Of a stretch of DNA of 64,000 bases, positions 56,401 through 63,724 are shown one piece after another (within the stretch, counting starts at the first letter, position 1; each line of letters begins with the position of its first letter). The stretch lies in contig DATHOE010000046.1 of the NCBI GenBank assembly GCA_035485275.1, forward strand, positions 1-64,000, read 5' to 3'. Below the pieces are notes generated by a model, which was not told where the DNA came from, ran no database searches, and saw only the letters and a list, made by a program, of their open reading frames with translations. Source of the DNA: DAIDJD01 sp035485275 (GTDB lineage Bacteria; Oederibacteriota; JAJYGY01; DAIDJD01). The translations under genes were made by a program, and so were the position numbers.

Positions 56401-57525
56401 CTACTTTCCGACGCCCGCCGCGGCCCACAGGGCCACGAGGACGAGATTGATGAAGGACAAAGGCAGCAGGATCTTCCATTCCAGCTTCATGAGCTGGTCC
56501 ACCCGCACGCGCGGGAAGGTCCAGCGGAACCACATGATCACGAACATCACCAGCGTGGTCTTGCCGAAGAACCAGAGGTAGCCGGGCACGCCCAGGGCCC
56601 GCAGGGGCCCCAGGGGCTGCCAGCCGCCAAGGAAGAGGGTCACGGTCAGGGCGGCGATGATGAACATGTTCATGAACTCGGCCAGCTGGAACATGCTGAA
56701 GCGCATGCCGCTGTATTCGGTGTGGTAGCCGGCGGTCAGCTCGCTCTCGGCCTCGGGCAGGTCGAAGGGCGCGCGGTTGATCTCGGCGGTGCCGGCGGTC
56801 AGGTAGATGAGCATGCCCAGCACGCCCATGGGCCCCATGTGCCAGAGGTTCCACTGGGCGGACTGCTTCTCGACGATGGCCTGCACGCTGAGGGTCCCGC
56901 TGAAGAGCACCACGCTCAGGACCACCAGGGCCGGGCTCAATTCATAGCTGACGATCTGGGCCGCGCTGCGCAGCCCGCCCAGCAGGGAATATTTGTTGGC
57001 GCTCGACCAGCCCGCCATGAGGATGCTCAGGACGCCCAGGCCGGACACGGCGGTGATGTAGAGCACGCCCAGATCCAGGTCCGTGACGGAGAGGCCCTGG
57101 TCGAAGGGGATGACGGCCAGGACCATGTAGGTGGCGATCATGCCGATGAAGGGGGCCAGCAGAAAAATGGGGCGGTCGGCGGCGCGCGGGACGATGTCCT
57201 CTTTTTGCAGCAGCTTCACGACGTCGGCGATGGGCTGCAGCAGGCCCCAGGGGCCGACGCGGTTGGGCCCCTTGCGGTTCTGGAAATAGGCCGCCACCTT
57301 CCGCTCGGCCAGGGTCAGCACAAGGGCCGTGACCGTGACGAAGCCGGACATCACCACGAAGCACAGGAGCGCCACCAGGGCGTTGTAGCCGGTGTCGCCC
57401 ACGCCCACGCCGGCGAGCAGGCCCTTCAGGGCCGGACCCACGGTGCCGGACAGCGCCGCGCCGGGATGCAGCAGCAGCTGGACCACAAAGGCGGACAAAA
57501 CGAAAGGTTGGGGAGGGGCGGGCAT
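56401..57525 (-). CDS. nuoH: NADH-quinone oxidoreductase subunit H
   Basis: 374 aa, eight or more membrane helices; forms the quinone chamber with NuoB and NuoD. AERKVAAYFQNRKGPNRVGP (region about 72-91) is the universal signature. The ATG at 57525 follows GAGG; the longer upstream frame lies inside nuoD. It has an extra N-terminal segment of about 30 residues before helix 1. Confidence 0.95.
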   Translation of the reverse strand: MPAPPQPFVLSAFVVQLLLHPGAALSGTVGPALKGLLAGVGVGDTGYNALVALLCFVVMSGFVTVTALVLTLAERKVAAYFQNRKGPNRVGPWGLLQPIADVVKLLQKEDIVPRAADRPIFLLAPFIGMIATYMVLAVIPFDQGLSVTDLDLGVLYITAVSGLGVLSILMAGWSSANKYSLLGGLRSAAQIVSYELSPALVVLSVVLFSGTLSVQAIVEKQSAQWNLWHMGPMGVLGMLIYLTAGTAEINRAPFDLPEAESELTAGYHTEYSGMRFSMFQLAEFMNMFIIAALTVTLFLGGWQPLGPLRALGVPGYLWFFGKTTLVMFVIMWFRWTFPRVRVDQLMKLEWKILLPLSFINLVLVALWAAAGVGK

Positions 57526-57542
57526 GACCTCGGGGCTTTCGG

Positions 57543-58667
57543 TCAGCGGTCGATGTCGGGGATCACGACATCGAGGCTTCCCAGGATGGATACGACGTCT
57601 GCCAGCTTCCAGCCGGCGGAGATCTCGGGCAGGCAGGAGAGGTTGCTGAAGCAGGCCGAGCGGAACTTCATGCGGTAGGGCTTGGTGCCGCCCTGGCTCA
57701 CGAAGTACACGCCCATGTCGCCGCGGGCGGTCTCGAGCCGGGCGTAGTACTCGCCCTTGGGCGGGCGGATCGCCTTCACGTCGGCCATGGAGGGGCCGCC
57801 GGGGATCTGCTTCACGGCCTGCTCCAAGATCCTGACGCTCTGGCGCATCTCCTCCAGGCGCACCTGGTAGCGGTCGAAGCAGTCGCCGTTCTTTCCCACC
57901 GGCACGTCGAACTCGAAGCGGCCGTAGACGCTGTAGGGGTCGTTCTTGCGCAGGTCGAAGTTCACGCCCGAACCGCGCAGCACCGGGCCGCCGCATCCGT
58001 AGCTGATGGCCTTCTCCGCGGACAGGACGCCGATGCCCTTGGTGCGCTGCTGGAAGATGACGTTGCCCGTCACCAGGGCCTCGTACTCGTCCACGGCGCG
58101 CTTGAAGGTCTCGCAGATGTCCAGCACCCGCGGCACGAAGTCCTCGGTCAGGTCCTTGCTGACCCCACCGATGCGCACGTAGTGGTAGGTCAGGCGCTGG
58201 CCGCAGAGGGTCTCGAAGAGGTCCACCACGATCTCGCGTTCGCGGAAACCGTAGAAGAAGGCCGAGGCCGCGCCGAGGTCCATGCAGTAGGCGCCGAACC
58301 ACATGGCGTGGCTGGACAGGCGGTTCAGCTCCGCCACCATGACGCGGATGTACTCCGCGCGCTCGGGCACCACGAGCCCCATGGCCTTCTCCACCACCTG
58401 GACGTAGGCCCAGTTGGTCATCATGGCCGAGAGGTAGTCCATGCGGTCCGTCAAGTGGACCAGTTGGGGATAGACGTCCCACTCGCACATGCGCTCCATG
58501 GAACGGTGGATGTAGCCCAGGTGCGGGACCACCTCCAGGACCGTCTCGCCGTCGAGGCGCATGACCAGGCGCAGCACCCCGTGCGTGGAGGGGTGCTGGG
58601 GGCCCATGTTGATCCAGTATTCCTCGGTCTTGAGGGCGTCCTTGGATTGGGGGCTGAGGTTCATCAT
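57543..58667 (-). CDS. nuoD: NADH-quinone oxidoreductase subunit D
   Basis: 374 aa, the 49-kDa type subunit that lines the quinone site. GPQHPSTHGVLRLVMRLDGE and HRSMERM near the start, and the C-terminal DVVSILGSLDVVIPDIDR, are family-standard. Both the quinone-site His (HPSTHG) and the conserved Tyr/Asp region are present. nuoC and nuoD are separate genes here, overlapping by one base. Confidence 0.96.
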   Translation of the reverse strand: MMNLSPQSKDALKTEEYWINMGPQHPSTHGVLRLVMRLDGETVLEVVPHLGYIHRSMERMCEWDVYPQLVHLTDRMDYLSAMMTNWAYVQVVEKAMGLVVPERAEYIRVMVAELNRLSSHAMWFGAYCMDLGAASAFFYGFREREIVVDLFETLCGQRLTYHYVRIGGVSKDLTEDFVPRVLDICETFKRAVDEYEALVTGNVIFQQRTKGIGVLSAEKAISYGCGGPVLRGSGVNFDLRKNDPYSVYGRFEFDVPVGKNGDCFDRYQVRLEEMRQSVRILEQAVKQIPGGPSMADVKAIRPPKGEYYARLETARGDMGVYFVSQGGTKPYRMKFRSACFSNLSCLPEISAGWKLADVVSILGSLDVVIPDIDR

Positions 58668-59131
58668 CAGTAGGTCTTCCCTGCGATGCGGGAATCCCGG
58701 TAGTCCTTGCGCAGGGGGAAGCCCACCCAGTCGTCGGTGAGCATGATGCGCCGCAGGTCCGGGTGGCCCTCAAAGGTGACGCCGAAAAGGTCGTAGACCT
58801 CGCGCTCGAACCACTCGCAGCCGCGCCAGAGGTCCGACACCGTGGGCATGCGCGCGTCGGAGCGGTCGGCGTCGCACTTGACCACCAGTTTGTGGCCGTG
58901 GGGGAAGCTGTAGAGGTGGTAGACGCAGGTGATGACGGCCTGTTCGGGCCAGTCCACCGCGGTCATGCACATGGGGTAGTCCAGGGCCAGGGCCGGGTCG
59001 GAATGCAAGTGCTCCATCAGCGCGCGGAACCGGGCCCGCGGCACCTTCACCTCGGGGAGCTGCGGCGCGTTGTCCGCCGCGGCTTCAGGGCAGAGGGCTA
59101 GGACGGCGTCGAGCAGAGCCTGGCGTTCCAT
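58667..59131 (-). CDS. nuoC: NADH-quinone oxidoreductase subunit C
   Basis: 154 aa, the 30-kDa type subunit, separate from nuoD. CEWFEREVYDLFGVTFEGHPDLRRIM and LTDDWVGFPLRKDY (regions in the C-terminal third) are typical. One-base overlaps (TGATG) link it to nuoB and nuoD. Confidence 0.95.
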   Translation of the reverse strand: MERQALLDAVLALCPEAAADNAPQLPEVKVPRARFRALMEHLHSDPALALDYPMCMTAVDWPEQAVITCVYHLYSFPHGHKLVVKCDADRSDARMPTVSDLWRGCEWFEREVYDLFGVTFEGHPDLRRIMLTDDWVGFPLRKDYRDSRIAGKTY

Positions 59132-59709
59132 CAGGCTCCCGCCTGCGCGGGCGCGGCGCTTCCGGCCCCATTCTTCGCTGCCTGGGCGGCCAGGCGGGCG
59201 CCCAGGAGCGGGTGCTCACGCATGATCTTCTGCTGCAGCTTCATGATCCCGAAGATCAGGGCCTCGGGGCGCGGAGGGCAGCCGGGCACGTAGACGTCCA
59301 CCGGGACCACCTGGTCGACGCCCTTGAGCACGGAATAGTTGTCGAAGTAGAAGGGCCCCCCGGCCGTGGCGCAGGCGCCCATGCTGATGACATATTTGGG
59401 GTCGGGCATCTGGTCGTAGAGGGTGCGCACGATGGGCGCCATCTTCTCGGTGACGGTCCCGGCCACGATCATCAGGTCGGCCTGGCGCGGGGTGGCGCGG
59501 GCCACCTCGGCCCCGAAGCGGGCCATGTCGTGGCGCGACATGCCGGCCGCCATGAACTCGATGGCGCAGCAGCTCAGGCCGAAGGTCAGCGGGAAAAGGC
59601 TGTTCGCGCGCGACCAGTTGAAGAGCGCCTCGACGTTCAGGAGCACGAACTGCCCGCCGGGCGCGGCCGCCACGACCCCGGCGGCGTGTTGGATCGGGCT
59701 CAGAGCCAT
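59131..59709 (-). CDS. nuoB: NADH-quinone oxidoreductase subunit B (cluster N2)
   Basis: 192 aa; holds the last Fe-S cluster before quinone. Ligands Cys47 and Cys48 (GLSCCAIEFM), Cys113 (MGACATAGG) and Cys144 (VPGCPPRP) are all present. The ATG lies 10 nt inside nuoA. An Ala/Gly-rich C-terminal tail is extra. Confidence 0.96.
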   Translation of the reverse strand: MALSPIQHAAGVVAAAPGGQFVLLNVEALFNWSRANSLFPLTFGLSCCAIEFMAAGMSRHDMARFGAEVARATPRQADLMIVAGTVTEKMAPIVRTLYDQMPDPKYVISMGACATAGGPFYFDNYSVLKGVDQVVPVDVYVPGCPPRPEALIFGIMKLQQKIMREHPLLGARLAAQAAKNGAGSAAPAQAGA

Positions 59710-60068
59710 TCGAGCGCCCCTTTCTTCCAGGCGTAGGCGTCGGCGAGCGCCAGGATGCCGATGAAGCTGCCCACCGCCAGCATGGAGGGCCACGGATCGG
59801 CCAGGCTCCGGAAGACCGCCGCCCAGGGGAAGAGGAAGGCCACTTCCACCTCGAACAGCACGAAGACCAGCGCGATCATGTAGTAGCCCACGTGGAACTG
59901 CACCCAGGCGCTGCCGATGGGGGCCTCGCCGCACTCATAGTTGTCCAGCTTGGACTTGTTGGGGTTGCGCGGACGCAGGGCCCAGGACGCGATCAGCCCG
60001 CCGGCCACGAAGGCGATGCCGGCCAGCAGGAAGAAACCCGCGTATCCGTAAGCCGTCAGGTCCGTCAC
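59700..60068 (-). CDS. nuoA: NADH-quinone oxidoreductase subunit A
   Basis: 122 aa, three membrane helices; YECGEAPIGSAWVQFHVGYY (region about 42-61) is the conserved loop. The start is GTG, 2 nt after the polyprenyl synthase stop, so the operon continues across. Confidence 0.95.
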   Translation of the reverse strand: MTDLTAYGYAGFFLLAGIAFVAGGLIASWALRPRNPNKSKLDNYECGEAPIGSAWVQFHVGYYMIALVFVLFEVEVAFLFPWAAVFRSLADPWPSMLAVGSFIGILALADAYAWKKGALEWL

Positions 60069-60070
60069 GG

Positions 60071-61105
60071 TCAGAAATCCCTCTCAATGATGTAGTCCGC
60101 CAGGCCCAGCAGGCTGGCTTTGGCCGTTGATTCGGGCAGGACCGCCAGGCGCGCCTTGGCCTGTTCCACCAGCTCCTCGGCCCTTTTCTGGGCGTGGGCG
60201 ATGCCGCCGTGCCGGCGGATGAAATCCATCACGAAATCGACGTCGTGGGGCGCCAACTCGTGCTTCAGCAGGACCTCCTGGACCTCGTTGCGCTGTTCGC
60301 GGCTGCACACCTTGAGGGAATGCAGGAGGGGCAGGGTGAACTTGCCTTCCTTGATGTCGTGGCCGTTGGGCTTGCCCAGCTTGGCCTCGGGGGCCGTCAG
60401 GTCCAGCAGGTCGTCGGCCACCTGGAAGGCCACGCCCACGTTGGCGCCGTAGTCCCGCAAGGCGCTCTGGACGGCCTCGTCCGCGCCCGCCAGCAGGCCG
60501 CCAGCCTCGCAGGCCACCGCCATCAGGGCCGCTGTTTTCTTGGAAATGATGTCGTAATATTCGGCCTGGTTCTGGGTCACCAGGAAGCGCGCGCGGACCT
60601 CCTGGATCTCGCCCTCGCAGAGGCGGTCCGTGGCCACGGAGATGATCTGGATGACCTGGGGGGAGACATGGCGGGCCAGCAGGCCGAAGACCCGGGCGAA
60701 GATGAAATCGCCCATCAAAACGGTGATTTCGTTGCCCCAGCGGTAGTTCAGGGTCTTGCGCCCGCGGCGGGTGTCGCTGTCGTCGATGACGTCGTCGTGG
60801 ACCAGGGTGGCGTTGTGGATCAGCTCCACGGCCTCGGCCGTGACCAGGCTCTGGCGGTAGCTGGCGGAATCCATCTGCACGGCCCCGGCCAGGCAGGCCC
60901 GGTAGGAAAGGAGGCAGAGGGCCGCCCGGACCTTCTTGCCCTGGGTCTCGCCGAGGTAGCGGACCATATCCAGGACAAACTCGTTGTCCGTGGCTAGGAC
61001 TTCCTCAAAAAGGCCGTCGGTACGGTCGAGGTCCTGCTGGACCGGGGCGTAGATCTGGACCAAGTCCAGGGGGCGCGGGTTCAAAGAAGCTGGGAGGCTG
61101 GGCAT
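60071..61105 (-). CDS. Long-chain polyprenyl diphosphate synthase (probably for the quinone side chain)
   Basis: 344 aa trans-prenyltransferase condensing IPP onto allylic diphosphates. The first Asp-rich motif is DDVID (104-108, LVHDDVIDDSDTRRG context) and the second is DDLLD near 232. The residues before the first motif lack bulky aromatics, which allows long chains as in octaprenyl or heptaprenyl synthases. It is first in the nuo operon, which supports a quinone-tail role. Chain length cannot be set from sequence alone. Confidence 0.9.
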   Translation of the reverse strand: MPSLPASLNPRPLDLVQIYAPVQQDLDRTDGLFEEVLATDNEFVLDMVRYLGETQGKKVRAALCLLSYRACLAGAVQMDSASYRQSLVTAEAVELIHNATLVHDDVIDDSDTRRGRKTLNYRWGNEITVLMGDFIFARVFGLLARHVSPQVIQIISVATDRLCEGEIQEVRARFLVTQNQAEYYDIISKKTAALMAVACEAGGLLAGADEAVQSALRDYGANVGVAFQVADDLLDLTAPEAKLGKPNGHDIKEGKFTLPLLHSLKVCSREQRNEVQEVLLKHELAPHDVDFVMDFIRRHGGIAHAQKRAEELVEQAKARLAVLPESTAKASLLGLADYIIERDF

Positions 61106-61111
61106 ATGACC

Positions 61112-61140
61112 TTTTTACACCCCCCTCCCAAGCCTGTCAA
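61112..61140 (-). promoter_or_regulatory. Promoter of the ispB-like/nuo operon, probably leaderless
   Basis: TTGACA (61135-61140), 17 bp, TAAAAA (61112-61117), with TG before the -10 box, all on the minus strand. Six nt separate the -10 box from the ATG. No ribosome binding site fits in between. Confidence 0.75.
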
Positions 61141-61178
61141 CGTGGGCAAGAGGAAAGCCAAGTCTTACAAGGATTTTC

Positions 61179-61192
61179 CTGATTCAAATCAA
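61179..61192. promoter_or_regulatory. FNR/CRP-type operator candidate upstream of the nuo operon
   Basis: CTGAT-TCAA-ATCAA matches the FNR palindrome TTGAT-N4-ATCAA at 9 of 10 positions. Its centre is about 80 bp upstream of the predicted start at 61105, close to the class I activator position near -82. No FNR/CRP gene is visible here. The region 61141-61300 otherwise contains no gene that I can support. Confidence 0.35.
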
Positions 61193-61318
61193 AGACTTTT
61201 GCAAAGAAATGCGGTTTTGAAGCGCAGCGCAGCTTCCCGCTTGCCCGCTTCGCGACTAAAGGCTTTCCTCCGGACCCAACAAGGGGGTTTTTTGACCTGC
61301 CTTTACATTCCAAGCACC

Positions 61319-61351
61319 ATTTTGTAGTCTAATTGTAGCCATTTTGTAGGA
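61319..61351 (+). repeat. Three tandem 11-bp repeats in front of the phd-like gene
   Basis: ATTTTGTAGTC, TAATTGTAGCC and ATTTTGTAGGA follow each other without gaps; TTGTAG recurs at 61322, 61333 and 61344, exactly 11 bp apart. The last unit covers the ribosome binding site GTAGGAG. Such phased sites fit cooperative binding of an antitoxin to its own operator. Confidence 0.6.
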
Positions 61352-61357
61352 GTACCT

Positions 61358-61612
61358 ATGCGCTTTGTGCCCTTGAGAGAATTCCGCAACGACTCGGCGG
61401 CGGTGCTGCGCCAACTCAAACAGGAGGGGACCCTGGTGGTCACCTCCAACGGCAAGCCCGTGGCCTTGGTCAGGGATTTGAACGAAAACAATTTTGTCAG
61501 CGAAATCGCCGCCCTGGAGCAGAGCAAATTTCCGCGGGCCTCAAAAGGTCTCCCAACGGCCTCCCCGTCCCGGACGGACAAACCTAAAGGATCCGGCGAC
61601 ATCTCTCGTTGA
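61358..61612 (+). CDS. Phd/YefM-family antitoxin
   Basis: 84 aa. The N-terminal half MRFVPLREFRNDSAAVLRQL and LVVTSNGKPVALVRDL is the DNA-binding Phd/YefM fold. The C-terminal half after about residue 52 is Lys/Ser/Pro-rich and does not look like a normal toxin-binding helix, so it may be replaced or decayed. AGGAG lies 7 nt upstream. No intact toxin follows; a PIN-domain remnant lies 0.5 kb downstream on the same strand. It is the first plus-strand gene of the window. Confidence 0.8.
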   Translation: MRFVPLREFRNDSAAVLRQLKQEGTLVVTSNGKPVALVRDLNENNFVSEIAALEQSKFPRASKGLPTASPSRTDKPKGSGDISR

Positions 61613-61646
61613 ATGGTCCAGCTCAAATCATTTTGCGGTGGCTTCA

Positions 61647-61698
61647 TAATTGCCGCCTTAACGGGCCAGGAATGGGTGTTTTTCAAGAAAAAGTAAAT
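61647..61698 (+). repeat. Bipartite repeat copy L1
   Basis: Two conserved blocks: 61647-61667 begins TAATTGCCGCCTTA and ends GGGCC; 61676-61698 has GTGTTTT, CAAG and GTAAAT. It is a direct repeat of 62575-62625 (first block 19 of 21 identical, second 19 of 23). Located after phd and before the 102-aa membrane gene. Confidence 0.6.
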
Positions 61699-61735
61699 AA
61701 CCACAAGACTTTTCTACGATAAGAAAACAGGCTAA

Positions 61736-62044
61736 CTAAAATCTAGACATCACCACCAACGTTACGCCAGTTACGAGAAGGACAATTGCAGATATTAGGC
61801 CGTTTTTCTGGAGCATCTCTTCGGACATGTTTTCTCGATATTTTTTCACTTGCAGAGCATAAAACGATTTTCGAACTCCAGGGAATTGAGAAATAACTCC
61901 AAACAAAACTGCAGCTATCAATAGAAGTATCCCAATATGAATACGCCAATCGTCGGTCTGATACACGCCCTGAAATATTATAAACGCACCAAACAGTGCT
62001 CCAAAAATAACAGACAACGCACTAAAACTATTTTTCGTTTCCAT
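61736..62044 (-). CDS. Small membrane protein of unknown function
   Basis: 102 aa with three hydrophobic segments (about 8-25, 35-52, 82-100) and a basic loop (VRKSFYALQVKKYREN). AT-rich codon use unlike the GC-rich backbone. No strong ribosome binding site. It lies on the opposite strand to phd and the PIN remnant, between repeat L1 and inverted copy R1. No family recognised. Confidence 0.6.
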   Translation of the reverse strand: METKNSFSALSVIFGALFGAFIIFQGVYQTDDWRIHIGILLLIAAVLFGVISQFPGVRKSFYALQVKKYRENMSEEMLQKNGLISAIVLLVTGVTLVVMSRF

Positions 62045-62069
62045 TTAAATATCCATTTGTGCGATTTAG

Positions 62070-62375
62070 CTCCAGTTTTTTCGCAGAAAGGCCCCATTAA
62101 GGTTAGAAAAGGAGCCAGGTCGCCTACGGCAGGGTTCACCCTCTCTTCAGACGACCCTGAAACAAAAGGCCCTTCCAGCGCGGTCAGTGGCGGACGCGCT
62201 ACATGTGGCGCTGACTACCATTCATCAAATGGATGCTCTGGTGAGCTGGAACTTCAAACACCTAGCCAACTTGAATCGACGTTCAAAACTGGCTTCCGTG
62301 AATCTCAGCCAGGGGTATAATCATCCCCTGGAACTGGTCACGCCCTTGGAGGTACTGGACGATGAAAAACGCTAG
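62070..62375 (+). pseudogene. PIN-domain (VapC-like) toxin remnant, N-terminal half missing
   Basis: In one frame the segment reads ...QRALPARSVADALHVALTT, then MDALVSWNFKHLANL, then VNLSQGYNHPLELVTPLEV. These are the last 70 residues of a PIN-domain protein family, with the conserved Asp of ADALHVA and the SWNFKHL block. The first half, with the usual N-terminal Asp and central Glu, is absent: upstream sequence in this frame is unrelated and a TAG stands at 62067. A GTG at 62187 could start only a fragment. The product would lack most of the metal site, so I call it a remnant. Confidence 0.7.
62090..62102 (-). repeat. Inverted partial copy R1 of the repeat core
   Basis: The minus strand reads CCTTAATGGGGCC, matching CCTTAACGGG-CC and CCTTATGGGGCC of L1 and L2 in reverse orientation. 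It lies just upstream of the 102-aa membrane gene. Confidence 0.4.
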
Positions 62376-62538
62376 CGCGAAGGAGTCCAAAGCCCTTGTG
62401 GAAGCCCGTGCCTGGAAGCGCAAGGTCTCCGATTTGATTAACGATAAAGGTTGGGATGCTTTTATGGTTAGATCAGAAGCTACTGCCCAGCGCTGGGAAA
62501 AGAAGGCTCTTGCACGTCCCAAAGCAGCCCGGACCTAA
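62362..62538 (+). CDS. 58-aa companion protein of the PIN remnant, probable antitoxin
   Basis: ATG at 62362, overlapping the end of the PIN frame by 14 nt; stop TAA at 62538. The protein is Lys/Ala-rich with a helical middle (WKRKVSDLINDKGWDAFMV) and C-terminus (QRWEKKALARPKAA). In this PIN group a small basic ORF often follows and overlaps the toxin gene, and it is taken to be the antitoxin; I infer the same here. No independent ribosome binding site is obvious apart from GGAGGTACTGG 12 nt upstream. Confidence 0.55.
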   Translation: MKNASAKESKALVEARAWKRKVSDLINDKGWDAFMVRSEATAQRWEKKALARPKAART

Positions 62539-62574
62539 TTGGCTGCCGGGCGCCTTATGTCGGTCGAGGTCCAT

Positions 62575-62625
62575 TAATTGCCGCCTTATGGGGCCTTTTG
62601 TCGTGTTTTCCAAGGAAACGTTAAT
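62575..62625 (+). repeat. Bipartite repeat copy L2
   Basis: Direct repeat of 61647-61698. First block 62575-62595 (TAATTGCCGCCTTA then TGGGGCC), 7-nt spacer, second block 62603-62625. A weaker partial copy (TAATTG...CGCCTTATG) lies just upstream at 62537-62557. Confidence 0.6.
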
Positions 62626-62663
62626 TATTCCAATGGTTTTTCTCAATTAGAATTTCTCGACCG

Positions 62664-63275
62664 TTACCGGGCGGACCAAGGTAATTTGTGGCCGTAGCCT
62701 ATCCAAATTATGACCAATAGCGCCAATATAATTAGAGCCAAACCAATCCAATTAATCCAGTTGCCCCAAATAATAAATGATTCAGCTAAACTCCCTTTTT
62801 TTACCTTAGACCTCCCTATCATTTGATCGGATAAAAATCTGTGCCAAATAATGAACAATAATGGAAATATTATCATCAAATATAGATGAATCGTGTCAGA
62901 TATGATTCCAAGGCTTTTTAAACTCTGTATGACGACAAGAACTAATATAAATGCATAGATTACGAACCCGGATTTATTTACATAGGCGACCTGACTCTTA
63001 TTTTTATTTCTGTTTAATCTACCTTTCTCGGGCTTCCCACCGTTACGCCTCACGAAAAAAGCCGCAATAAGTCTTATAGCCCAACCTAGACAGGAAGTTC
63101 CGAACAAAAAGAAAACAAAGTATAAAATTCCAGTCCATCCATTGGAGAAATTTAGGTGGAGGTTCCAAAAAATAAGAATAAAAAATGCGACTAGAAAACC
63201 TACATAATATTTTCCGTATTGCCTGTAAAAATCCTTGGTCAGTACGGAGGTATATGCATCATACCAACCAGGCAT
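62664..63275 (-). CDS. Membrane protein of unknown function
   Basis: 203 aa with five hydrophobic segments (about 24-40, 47-72, 103-120, 128-145, 170-195) and a basic cytoplasmic loop (RRNGGKPEKGRLNRNKNKS). ATG with GAGGG 4 nt upstream. Strongly AT-rich, rich in Ile, Phe and Lys. It lies between repeats L2 and R2, on the minus strand. No family recognised. Confidence 0.7.
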   Translation of the reverse strand: MPGWYDAYTSVLTKDFYRQYGKYYVGFLVAFFILIFWNLHLNFSNGWTGILYFVFFLFGTSCLGWAIRLIAAFFVRRNGGKPEKGRLNRNKNKSQVAYVNKSGFVIYAFILVLVVIQSLKSLGIISDTIHLYLMIIFPLLFIIWHRFLSDQMIGRSKVKKGSLAESFIIWGNWINWIGLALIILALLVIIWIGYGHKLPWSAR

Positions 63276-63309
63276 TTTCCCTCACTTGAGCCAGCTCTGC
63301 CTCGAATCA

Positions 63310-63321
63310 GGCCCCTTTAAG
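63310..63321 (-). repeat. Inverted partial copy R2 of the repeat core
   Basis: The minus strand reads CTTAAAGGGGCC, similar to R1 (CCTTAATGGGGCC) and followed, as in R1, by a short CTGG-containing stretch. It lies 35 nt upstream of the start of the 203-aa membrane gene. Confidence 0.35.
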
Positions 63322-63364
63322 AGGAGCATATGGGCCGCTTCGCCAAATAAAATGTTTGCTTTGG

Positions 63365-63715
63365 CTAAGCAGCCTGCTCTCCAAGTAGTGTCGTGCGGGG
63401 GTCCGTCAAGACCGTAGCCGGAACTTTCAGGGCCTTTGCTAATTCTTCAAGGACCCGAACCGTGGGATTTGAATCCTCGCGGGCCTCCTCAATACGCTGG
63501 ATAGTCCGCTCACCAACGTCTGTCGTACGTTCGGCCAATGCATGGCGGCTGAGTCCTCGCTCGCTGCGCAGGCGAAGAACATTGCGCCCGACAACCTCCC
63601 GCAAAGGAGCAGCATGGGAACGGGCAACAAGATCAGGCCGAAGCAGTTTCAACTTTTCGACCAAGTCGCTTGAACCGGTGAAGCGTACCTTGGTTTTCGT
63701 CTTCGTGGCTGTCAT
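63365..63715 (-). CDS. XRE-family transcriptional regulator, probable HigA-like antitoxin
   Basis: 116 aa. After a Lys/Thr-rich start (residues 1-15), a helix-turn-helix domain occupies about 41-95 (VVGRNVLRLRSERGLSRHALAERT, then ERTIQRIEEARE as regions). Ribosome binding site TAGGAG 7 nt before ATG. It starts 9 nt after the stop of a RelE/HigB-like gene; toxin-first order is usual for HigBA. Confidence 0.82.
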   Translation of the reverse strand: MTATKTKTKVRFTGSSDLVEKLKLLRPDLVARSHAAPLREVVGRNVLRLRSERGLSRHALAERTTDVGERTIQRIEEAREDSNPTVRVLEELAKALKVPATVLTDPRTTLLGEQAA

Positions 63716-63724
63716 GGCTTGCTC

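Noticed and set aside
61613..61735. A toxin gene directly after phd
   Set aside because: All frames are short or interrupted; the stretch holds repeat L1 and no coding pattern.
61647..62625. Integron attC sites
   Set aside because: The repeats lack the conserved RYYYAAC and GTTRRRY ends and the long palindromic fold, copies alternate in orientation, and no integrase is in view.
63339..63364. Terminator after the XRE gene
   Set aside because: Only a 6-bp stem with a 12-nt loop and no U-tract.
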